Origin: a virus
Strand: one strand, 5' to 3'
Length of the DNA: 27,043 bases
IMG/VR virus record: IMGVR_UViG_3300036885_000127
Location: 1-27,043 of that record
Shown here: piece after piece, positions 22,382 to 27,043 of the stretch
How the letters are laid out: each line of letters begins with the position of its first letter
Numbering within the stretch: position 1 is the stretch's first letter
Notes under the pieces: generated by a model
The model's database searches: none
Told to the model about the DNA's origin: nothing
The model's input: only the letters and a program-made list of their open reading frames with translations
Program-made: the position numbers and the translations under genes

Positions 22382-22414
22382 TTAGCCGTCCAAACGGTAA
22401 GTATGCTTCCATTT
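22382..22414. repeat. 33-bp repeat flanking tRNA, copy 2
   Basis: Partner of 22108-22140, in the same orientation, 274 bp apart, on the other side of the tRNA. Its hairpin stem is kept through a G-U pair (AAATGG/CCGTTT), and the CATACTTA loop sequence is identical. Confidence 0.75.
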
Positions 22415-22509
22415 TACTCAATGCCCCGTGCAATTTTACTCAATGAACACTTTCAACGTTTGTTGAAAATACCTGCAATAGTGAAAAAGTGCTGGTACAT
22501 CCACTTGTG

Positions 22510-23418
22510 TTACACCTTCTTGCTTTGAGTGCCTGCAATGCCTACGCCCTCGCCCTTAACCTCAACAGTCAATTCACGACGATAAGGTGTATATCGTGCC
22601 TTTGTCATACCAAGTGTGGTCGGCGGGTATCCCCTACGTTCTCCGTAGCTGACCATTTGCGGCGTGTAGGTTCGCAAATATGATCCGGTAATCAAGGCCA
22701 TTGTCTGGCGCTGATTGATGACCGTGCAATCCTCGTTAGGATACAGCCGGACAAAAGGCTTTGCTATCGCTTCATGCAGGTGTCCGGTAAGGATCAGATT
22801 GGCCTCTACCATGTCATGCGCTGCCTTCAGGCGGTTTACTTTCCCTCCTGCAGTGGCCGGCGCACCCGCACCGTGAAAGTTAAAGACACTTAGTTTTGCC
22901 GTATATTCCGGCGGTAGTTGTTCAGGGAATAGCTGAACTACGGCGCTTTTGATAGACGGATCGTGGACAAAGTAAATGTCAACGAAGGATGAAAACCAGA
23001 TGTCCGGCACGCCAAGCTGTTTGCATATAACACCATGCACCTCATACTGGTTGCGCCTGCTCATGTAGTTCCATTCGTGATTCCCGAATCCAAAACCAAG
23101 GCACTTAGACGCAATCGGCGCGAACATCTCTATTATCTGCTTGCTCACAAATTCTGTATATTTGGCGAGTTCGGACAGCTTGAAATCAGGCGGAAAGCAT
23201 AGCGGGTCAAAATGCGGATGCCCTGGCGTTATCCAATCCGCGTAATCTCCCAAGCCAAATACAAGGCCATTGTCATCATCAGCAACGGCCTTTATATCAC
23301 GCTTGAGATGATCTCCTGCAGTACCTCTATTCAACCAATGCGCATCGGCTATGGCGTATATGCGAAACTCCGCAAACTTGTTCGGGTATGATATGATTCT
23401 GAAACCGCCTGGCTCCAT
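22510..23418 (-). CDS. Calcineurin-like metallophosphoesterase
   Basis: A 302-residue protein with the metal-binding motifs of the family in order: IADAH (23-27; D25, H27), GLGDYADW (55-62), GFGNHEW (110-116), NFHG (180-183) and TGHLH (211-215). It would hydrolyse phosphodiester or phosphomonoester bonds using two metal ions; phage members are often linked to DNA processing or removal of cyclic-nucleotide signals, neither of which can be read here. Its ATG overlaps the SANT-like gene's stop (TAATG). It is the last gene before the tRNA gap. Confidence 0.85.
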   Translation of the reverse strand: MEPGGFRIISYPNKFAEFRIYAIADAHWLNRGTAGDHLKRDIKAVADDDNGLVFGLGDYADWITPGHPHFDPLCFPPDFKLSELAKYTEFVSKQIIEMFAPIASKCLGFGFGNHEWNYMSRRNQYEVHGVICKQLGVPDIWFSSFVDIYFVHDPSIKSAVVQLFPEQLPPEYTAKLSVFNFHGAGAPATAGGKVNRLKAAHDMVEANLILTGHLHEAIAKPFVRLYPNEDCTVINQRQTMALITGSYLRTYTPQMVSYGERRGYPPTTLGMTKARYTPYRRELTVEVKGEGVGIAGTQSKKV

Positions 23419-23630
23419 TATTTGCCCTCCATAAGTTTCTTGTATAAATCTATATCTAACTCCGCCTTCAGGGGTTTAAGGGAAATTCCAATCCTGTCCA
23501 GTTTGCCGATGATACCATCAATGGACCGGCTCTTAAAGACTTTAAGAATATCATCCACCGTGCAACCGGCATTGGCCATCTTGCGGAGCATCTTAGTTTC
23601 TTCATCTGACCAGTATATACGCTTGTTCAT
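23418..23630 (-). CDS. SANT/Myb-like small DNA-binding protein
   Basis: 70 residues: RIYWSDEETKMLRKMANAG, then TVDDILKVFKSRSIDGIIGK and LDRIGISL. The Trp at the start, three helices and 'R..I..K..R.GI' pattern match Myb/SANT-like or GcrA-like DNA-binding domains common in phages. AGGGGGAAT precedes the ATG. It could regulate early genes. Its stop overlaps the metallophosphoesterase start. Confidence 0.65.
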   Translation of the reverse strand: MNKRIYWSDEETKMLRKMANAGCTVDDILKVFKSRSIDGIIGKLDRIGISLKPLKAELDIDLYKKLMEGK

Positions 23631-23673
23631 ATTCCCCCTGTACCCTATTTCCCGTTAATCGCTTGGCGGGCGA

Positions 23674-23826
23674 TTATTGCCACTTCTCCGCAATCTTCTT
23701 TACCAGTTCCGGCCATGTCCACATCTTCCCTTTAATCTTCCCCTCTGCAATAGGTTCCGTATCCCCCATGACAATGTACTTCCAGCCGGTCTTTGTCTGC
23801 ATGAGATAAATTGAGATGATTTTCAT
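23674..23826 (-). CDS. 50-residue hypothetical protein
   Basis: MKIISIYLMQTKTGWKYIVMGD... ending ELVKKIAEKWQ. It fills the gap after the DNA methyltransferase, and its start overlaps that gene's stop as ATGA, with AGGGGGTG upstream. A beta-strand N-terminal half and a Trp/Lys-rich helix are visible. Function unknown. Confidence 0.6.
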   Translation of the reverse strand: MKIISIYLMQTKTGWKYIVMGDTEPIAEGKIKGKMWTWPELVKKIAEKWQ

Positions 23827-24461
23827 AATTCCAACACCCCCTGTCTGGGCCGTTCAATGGCGATGTCGCAATACTTCTTCTCAATCTCAATCCCGATTGC
23901 CTTGCGACCTAATTGCTTGGCGGCGACTAAAGTCGTGCCGGAACCCATGAAGGGGTCGAGGATAGTACGGGAATCATGATAATCTTGAAGGATAGAACGG
24001 AAAAGAGATATTGGTTTTTGTGTGGGATGATACCGCTTGCCACGGTCTGCATTTACAACTCCGCCGTGCATAATTCTGTATATCTTGTCGAAACCCGATG
24101 TCTTGTTTGTCCATGCTAATTCAAAGGGACTGCCAAGCATTGCGTCTGCTTTAGGGTCAACCCGCTTATCCCAACAAATCCACCTGCCCCTATGTGGCAG
24201 TTGTGACGGATAACAATTCGCACCGAAGGAGACAACCTTGCACGGCATATTCAGCATAAATGACAAATCCATTAACTCACCGTCATTGGTCACATATTCC
24301 CAATCAACGGTTGATATTGGACTTTTCCAGTTTATCCCATACGGCGGGTCGGTCAGCACCAAGTCCACAGGCTCTAAATGCGGCAGGATGTCACGACAAT
24401 CGCCGTGGTAAATGGTTATGCCATATTGCTCATCGTGGTAGTAGGGCTTGGGTAATGTCAT
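23823..24461 (-). CDS. DNA adenine-N6 methyltransferase, beta class
   Basis: A 212-residue enzyme with the catalytic DPPY at 38-41, HPTQKP at 145-150 and the SAM-binding DPFMGSGTT at 169-177; this order marks the beta class. DPPY favours adenine N6. At 212 residues it is short, with a small recognition region, as in phage orphan methyltransferases. It has no restriction partner nearby, so it probably protects phage DNA or alters regulation. ATGA overlaps link it to both neighbours. Confidence 0.88.
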   Translation of the reverse strand: MTLPKPYYHDEQYGITIYHGDCRDILPHLEPVDLVLTDPPYGINWKSPISTVDWEYVTNDGELMDLSFMLNMPCKVVSFGANCYPSQLPHRGRWICWDKRVDPKADAMLGSPFELAWTNKTSGFDKIYRIMHGGVVNADRGKRYHPTQKPISLFRSILQDYHDSRTILDPFMGSGTTLVAAKQLGRKAIGIEIEKKYCDIAIERPRQGVLEL

Positions 24462-24649
24462 ACTTGCTCCACTAATTTTATATTCAGCCTCCTTGCTATC
24501 CTAATCGCGTCGTTCCTCGCCGTCTGCTCTCGCTTGAAGGGTGTCAGCCGTCCGGTAAGCGTGTAGTTCTTGCCAATATATATATGCCACCTAAAGGCTC
24601 TTGATGGTTCATATCCCTCGATACAAAGCTGGCCGATGACTGGCTTCAT
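24458..24649 (-). CDS. Hypothetical protein (63 aa)
   Basis: MKPVIGQLCIEGYEPSRAFRWH... with a basic C-terminal helix (ARNDAIRIARRLNIKLVEQV). The sequence suggests a small beta-strand plus helix fold that may bind nucleic acid. Starts and stops overlap both neighbours by ATGA. Family not recognised. Confidence 0.6.
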   Translation of the reverse strand: MKPVIGQLCIEGYEPSRAFRWHIYIGKNYTLTGRLTPFKREQTARNDAIRIARRLNIKLVEQV

Positions 24650-24966
24650 GCTGCCTCCGTAATTGTAATTATTGTCTCTTCAGCGTCGCGGACAACTTCT
24701 TGCGATTGCGTAACTTCCTTGACGAATTTGGTTGAATCGCCAGCAAGTATTCCTGCCTCCACAAGTCCGTCAATAACGGCCTTAAGACTTCTTCCGTCGG
24801 GGTCTGCACTACGATTCGTTCTGTGATGCACATGGATATTGCATATTTTATCAAATCGCGGACTTTCTTTCGCTGCCAGTGATTCATTGCGAGAAGCTGA
24901 TTCCAAGTGGGTAACCTTATCGGTAGAACGATTCGCAAGCTTTTCATATTCTTCCTCCGTTACTCT
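24646..24966 (-). CDS. RusA-like Holliday junction resolvase family protein
   Basis: 106 residues from the ATG at 24966, which has GGGGGG about 6 nt upstream; an ATG at 25032 lacks a ribosome site. The C-terminal half matches the RusA core: IHVHHRTNRSADPDGRSLKA (two acidic residues in DPDG), then VIDGLVEAGILAGDSTKFV with its D-D-S-like turn, ending ETIITI. This fold resolves branched DNA in recombination and replication. The N-terminal half (MRVTEEEYEKLANR...) is not RusA-like. A second frame over the same DNA encodes a RusA-like N-terminus, so a frameshift product is possible. Confidence 0.65.
   Translation of the reverse strand, partial: RVTEEEYEKLANRSTDKVTHLESASRNESLAAKESPRFDKICNIHVHHRTNRSADPDGRSLKAVIDGLVEAGILAGDSTKFVKEVTQSQEVVRDAEETIITITEAA
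24669..24947 (-). CDS. Overlapping frame with RusA-like N-terminal sequence (92 aa)
   Basis: The ATG at 24947 follows a strong GGAGG with a 6-nt gap. The first 35 residues (RIVLPIRLPTWNQLLAMNHW, QRKKVRDLIKYA) look like a RusA-type N-terminus. The rest (from about residue 40) is Arg/Leu/Ser-rich and reads like a shadow of the other frame. A -1 shift near the AAAA at codons for ATA-AAA would join this start to the RusA core at 24646-24966. It may be a separate small protein, a programmed frameshift, or a broken gene. Confidence 0.4.
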   Translation of the reverse strand: MKSLRIVLPIRLPTWNQLLAMNHWQRKKVRDLIKYAISMCITERIVVQTPTEEVLRPLLTDLWRQEYLLAIQPNSSRKLRNRKKLSATLKRQ

Positions 24967-25053
24967 CATTTCATCCCCCCACCGTAGTTGTAGTGTAATC
25001 GGTGTAATCCCTGTCCGCGGTCGGTTTTGCATGGTATTTGTGCCGGAGCCTAT

Positions 25054-25281
25054 TCATTTAGGTTCCCACCGTGATCCCCTCTTTGTGTAGCCTCTTGTGT
25101 CCGCCTCTTTTCGCGCCTCTTCCCAGATCCAGAAGGGCACGCGCCACGTTACATCAAGGCTATGCGTGCTCTTATAATAGGTAGATCGGCCGCGATCACA
25201 CAGCCAGAAGAGGTAGCCGTCGGATACGTCCTGAAGGCGTTCGCCCCTGTGTCGGCCAAATGGCAGGATGGTGCCGGTCAT
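25054..25281 (-). CDS. ExoX C-terminal/DUF3820-like small protein
   Basis: 75 residues. TILPFGRHRGERLQDVSDGY followed by LFWLCD is the pattern 'PFGK.KG..L.DI...YL.WL' known from DUF3820 and the C-terminal domain of exodeoxyribonuclease X-like proteins. It probably binds nucleic acid. The ATG overlaps the repressor stop by 4 nt. It opens the early leftward operon directly behind the regulator. Confidence 0.7.
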   Translation of the reverse strand: MTGTILPFGRHRGERLQDVSDGYLFWLCDRGRSTYYKSTHSLDVTWRVPFWIWEEARKEADTRGYTKRGSRWEPK

Positions 25282-25478
25282 TCGTTTACCACCATTGAGA
25301 CGTAAGGTATTTTATCCAACGGAATGTCCAGGATTTTTACAAGGCGCTTCGCAGTAGATTTGTGCGGCCTGCGGTGTCCGTGTTGCCACATGCTGATTGT
25401 TGAATTGGGGAAACCCGCCTTCTGCAGTGCCTTGCGGCGTTCCTTAACCAGTTTCCTGAATAGGGATTGGTTCTTCAT
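25278..25478 (-). CDS. CI/Cro-like helix-turn-helix regulator, probably leaderless
   Basis: 66 residues from the ATG at 25478. The helix-turn-helix is clear: KALQKAGFPNSTISMWQHGH, then RRPHKSTAKRLVKILDIPLD, as in small Cro/YdaS-type proteins. An ATG four codons earlier (25490) lies inside the -10 box of the promoter found here, so it cannot be used by that transcript; the predicted start site falls at or one base before 25478. It would bind the palindrome at 25500-25515 and control itself and perhaps the divergent promoter. Length is typical of Cro-like repressors. Confidence 0.75.
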   Translation of the reverse strand: MKNQSLFRKLVKERRKALQKAGFPNSTISMWQHGHRRPHKSTAKRLVKILDIPLDKIPYVSMVVNE

Positions 25479-25485
25479 AACTACT

Positions 25486-25513
25486 ATCATACATTTTTAC
25501 ATTGATGTGTCAA
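25486..25513 (-). promoter_or_regulatory. Sigma70-type promoter of the repressor
   Basis: Minus strand TTGACA (25513-25508), 16 nt, TATGAT (25491-25486; five of six bases). The -35 lies inside the palindromic operator. The expected start (about 25479-25478) coincides with the repressor ATG, implying a leaderless message. Confidence 0.75.
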
Positions 25514-25515
25514 TG
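25500..25515. promoter_or_regulatory. Operator: perfect palindrome CATTGA-N4-TCAATG
   Basis: CATTGATGTGTCAATG has perfect 6-bp arms and covers the -35 box of the repressor promoter. A related half-site, TTTACTTTGATGTG, lies at 25543-25555 between the divergent promoters, sharing TTGATGTG. Another TGTCAA lies at 25596-25601. This arrangement suits a Cro/CI-like dimer. Confidence 0.65.
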
Positions 25516-25563
25516 GTAGTTTTTGCCTACCAATAAAATATTTTACTTTGATGTGAAAAAAGC

Positions 25564-25593
25564 TTGACAAGATTGAATGCCCCATGGTAAAAG
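25564..25593 (+). promoter_or_regulatory. Candidate divergent rightward promoter
   Basis: Plus strand TTGACA (25564-25569), 18-nt spacer, TAAAAG (25588-25593; four of six bases) preceded by TGG as an extended -10. AT-rich DNA lies upstream. It would drive the genes from 25631 on. The -35 box is good, the -10 is weak. Confidence 0.5.
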
Positions 25594-25630
25594 GGTGTCA
25601 ACGATGAACAACTAAAACGCAAAGGATAAG

Positions 25631-25999
25631 ATGACCGACTTCGCCAGAGAGTTTGAGAGGAGAAAGGGAATGAATAATGCGGAAAGGTTAGAAATGGTTT
25701 TGTCAAGAACGTTTCGTGGCATTCATCATTGTGGCAAGATAAAGAAACATTGCGAGGGCAGCGAACACGAAATGTGGGAAACGAATACCTATGGAGACCT
25801 AAGTACGTTCGATTTTGACGTATTGACGCGCCTTGTGATTGCCGCCCACGATGAATGTGTCCGCGCCTCTGTTTGTGCAAGCGGGCCGAATATGGTGAAA
25901 ATTAGGGTATGGCCGCGTTTCGGCAGGGAAGGAAATATTTCCGAAAGGCATCCAACGATAGAAAAAGCAATAGCAACATTTAGGGACGGTAAGCCATGA
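25631..25999 (+). CDS. Conserved phage hypothetical protein (122 aa)
   Basis: First gene of the rightward unit. AAAGGATAAG precedes the ATG; a second good site (GAGGAGAAAGGGA) precedes the in-frame ATG at residue 14, so the mature start may be there. The C-terminal half (FDVLTRLVIAAHDECVRASV, SGPNMVKIRVWPR, then HPTIEKAIATFR) is a pattern I recall from many phage hypotheticals in early regions. No catalytic motif is seen. Cytoplasmic. Stop overlaps the next ATG by ATGA. Confidence 0.65.
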   Translation: MTDFAREFERRKGMNNAERLEMVLSRTFRGIHHCGKIKKHCEGSEHEMWETNTYGDLSTFDFDVLTRLVIAAHDECVRASVCASGPNMVKIRVWPRFGREGNISERHPTIEKAIATFRDGKP

Positions 26000-26151
26000 A
26001 CCCCCTTGAAACCCGCTTAGGCAGGGCGTTTGACAATCAGCGATTGAGAGAGGCATCGGAGCATGAAGCGACCAAGGACATCGAAACCATCTTAGACGAG
26101 CGCGAGCATGAGTTCGCGGATAAAGAAATAGAGGAAGAAATGGAGGACTAA
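25996..26151 (+). CDS. Small acidic helical protein (51 aa)
   Basis: MNPLETRLGRAFDNQRLREA... ending ADKEIEEEMED is a strongly acidic helix, possibly coiled coil. The ATG overlaps the preceding stop (ATGA), and its stop is one base before the next ATG. Such acidic mini-proteins can be DNA mimics or inhibitors of host proteins, which is speculation here. Family not recognised. Confidence 0.6.
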   Translation: MNPLETRLGRAFDNQRLREASEHEATKDIETILDEREHEFADKEIEEEMED

Positions 26152-26152
26152 C

Positions 26153-26863
26153 ATGAAGACCTACGAATTTGAAGGGGCGAAGTATGAGGAGACGGGGGTA
26201 TGGGGACCACCACAAACAGGCGAGGTTTTTTTAGCCGACATGTCCTGCTTTTTAACTTCCGGTCGAGCAATGAGGGCATGTTATAACTACTGTGCCTCTC
26301 GTCGCATCCTGCGCCCCGTCGAGGAAGGGTTCAAGGTGGGGGACAGGGTGAAATCCAAGCTGAATGGGGCTGAGGCCGAGATTCTTGAGGTGAGGGGGAA
26401 AAAGATGGTATTGCGGTTTGATGATAACAGTTCGGGACTTTGGCATGGAAGGGATTGTTTTACCCCCGTTATTCCCACCCCCGACACCGTGACCATCGGC
26501 TCCACGACCTACCGGAAGTTAAAAAGCCTGTCGCCAATTTCTGTTATCAGGTCGGTAAATGATTCAATCTGTCCGGCAATCAAACAAGGCATCGAGGATT
26601 ACGCTGACAGGTTTAACAGTCTTTACTCAGAACCAAACCTGACTGATGTCCTCGACTGGTGCAAGACAGGCCCCAAACGTCTTGGGTGGGCAATCAAGGA
26701 AGGCTACATCGAGCGGGTTGAGAAGCTGAAGGAGAAGAGGGTGGCTATCGTTAAGTCAAAGCTACGGAGGTCATTGGGAGGCGATTACATAATGGACAAT
26801 AGCCATCCAATATTGTTACCCCTAAATACTGATATAGATATTAAATTTGAATGGGAGGAATAG
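26153..26863 (+). CDS. Hypothetical protein with KOW/SH3-like segment (236 aa)
   Basis: The ATG follows GGAGG by 7 nt (this sequence codes the end of the previous gene). Residues about 60-105 look like a small SH3/KOW-type barrel (FKVGDRVKSKL, AEILEVRGKKMVLRFDD). The N-terminal segment (EFEGAKYEETGVWGPP) reads like another beta unit, and the C-terminal half is helical. Proteins of this layout occur in phage early regions. No enzyme motif is seen. Confidence 0.6.
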   Translation: MKTYEFEGAKYEETGVWGPPQTGEVFLADMSCFLTSGRAMRACYNYCASRRILRPVEEGFKVGDRVKSKLNGAEAEILEVRGKKMVLRFDDNSSGLWHGRDCFTPVIPTPDTVTIGSTTYRKLKSLSPISVIRSVNDSICPAIKQGIEDYADRFNSLYSEPNLTDVLDWCKTGPKRLGWAIKEGYIERVEKLKEKRVAIVKSKLRRSLGGDYIMDNSHPILLPLNTDIDIKFEWEE

Positions 26864-26866
26864 CCC

Positions 26867-27043
26867 ATGAAGAAGCACCTACTGAGCGCGATAGCCTTTT
26901 TCGCCCTGCTGATATTTTTGATGCTGTTTGAATTTTGGGTCATCGGCATCGTGCAGGTGAACCGGCAGAACTTTTGGAACGAGCGGCACATCACAGAAGT
27001 ATGGACTGATCATTTCAATAAGAACTATGGAGGGTATGCAAGA
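26867..27043 (+). CDS. Membrane-anchored protein, N-terminal fragment
   Basis: Runs off the right edge after 59 residues. MKKHLLSAIAFFALLIFLML begins a single membrane helix (about residues 5-28), followed by a soluble part (VNRQNFWNERHITEVW). GGGAGGAA lies 7 nt before the ATG. Function unknown; the N-terminal anchor with an outward or inward domain cannot be oriented from this fragment. Confidence 0.55.
   Translation, partial: MKKHLLSAIAFFALLIFLMLFEFWVIGIVQVNRQNFWNERHITEVWTDHFNKNYGGYAR

Larger units (their letters stand above)
22292..22509. other. Non-coding gap upstream of tRNA
   Basis: No gene is seen in these 218 nt. The gap holds a candidate -10 box, the second 33-bp repeat, two copies of ATTTTACTCAATG (in 22411-22445), and a TTTCAAC/GTTGAAA hairpin (22451-22468) just downstream of the metallophosphoesterase gene; that hairpin has no T-run, so it is not a clear terminator. 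Confidence 0.6.

Noticed and set aside
1-27043. CRISPR arrays, insertion sequences or integrase
   Set aside because: No regularly spaced repeats, transposase motifs or recombinase catalytic motifs were seen on either strand.

Overview
The window looks like part of an uncultivated tailed dsDNA phage (or prophage) of a bacterium. The head and packaging genes are P22-like: coat (cut by the left edge), scaffold, a 766-residue portal, and large and small terminase subunits. Replication and regulation genes lie to the right. The promoters found are close to bacterial sigma70 consensus. No integrase, tail or lysis gene is visible, so lifestyle and host cannot be read directly; a CI/Cro-like regulator with a palindromic operator leaves a temperate lifestyle possible.

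Layout. Almost everything from 25,478 down to 1 is on the minus strand. Reading in transcription order: (1) 25,630-25,478, a divergent control region with a CI/Cro-type repressor. (2) 25,281-22,510, early genes: an ExoX/DUF3820-like protein, a RusA-like resolvase locus with two informative overlapping frames, a DNA N6-adenine methyltransferase, a SANT/Myb-like protein and a metallophosphoesterase. (3) 22,509-22,093, a non-coding gap with a tRNA-His(GTG) flanked by two copies of a 33-bp repeat. (4) 22,092-17,095, replication: a helicase-methyltransferase fusion, a small membrane protein, a sigma70-like promoter with a strongly structured leader, a primase-polymerase/helicase, and a small protein ending in an SSB-like acidic tip. 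(5) 17,058-15,540, a zinc/HTH protein, an HNH nuclease, a 233-nt non-coding region rich in inverted repeats (possible cos/pac) and the small terminase. (6) 15,504-1, the packaging/head operon. To the right, 25,631-27,043 carries four short plus-strand genes of unknown function.

The most unusual feature is region 6. A set of metabolic and modification genes is inserted between the small and large terminase genes and again between the large terminase and the portal. They are a compact TPP-dependent E1 enzyme with alpha- and beta-like halves, a zinc alcohol dehydrogenase, an FkbM methyltransferase, a short-chain dehydrogenase, a GroES co-chaperonin, two radical SAM enzymes (one with a cobalamin-binding-like N-terminus), a second SAM methyltransferase, a lipoprotein, a GT-A glycosyltransferase and a third, non-canonical radical SAM/SPASM-like protein. 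Most junctions in the chain are 1-nt or 4-nt stop/start overlaps, so these genes are probably expressed late and coupled to packaging and capsid genes. I infer a phage-borne pathway that builds and attaches a modified sugar or other small moiety, either to virions or to the host surface. The product cannot be deduced from sequence alone.

Several genes needed start correction or were found by reading short frames: start changes at 11,508, 12,571, 14,102, 24,966 and 25,478, and small genes at 1,153, 5,344, 15,296, 15,376, 17,337, 23,674 and 25,996.
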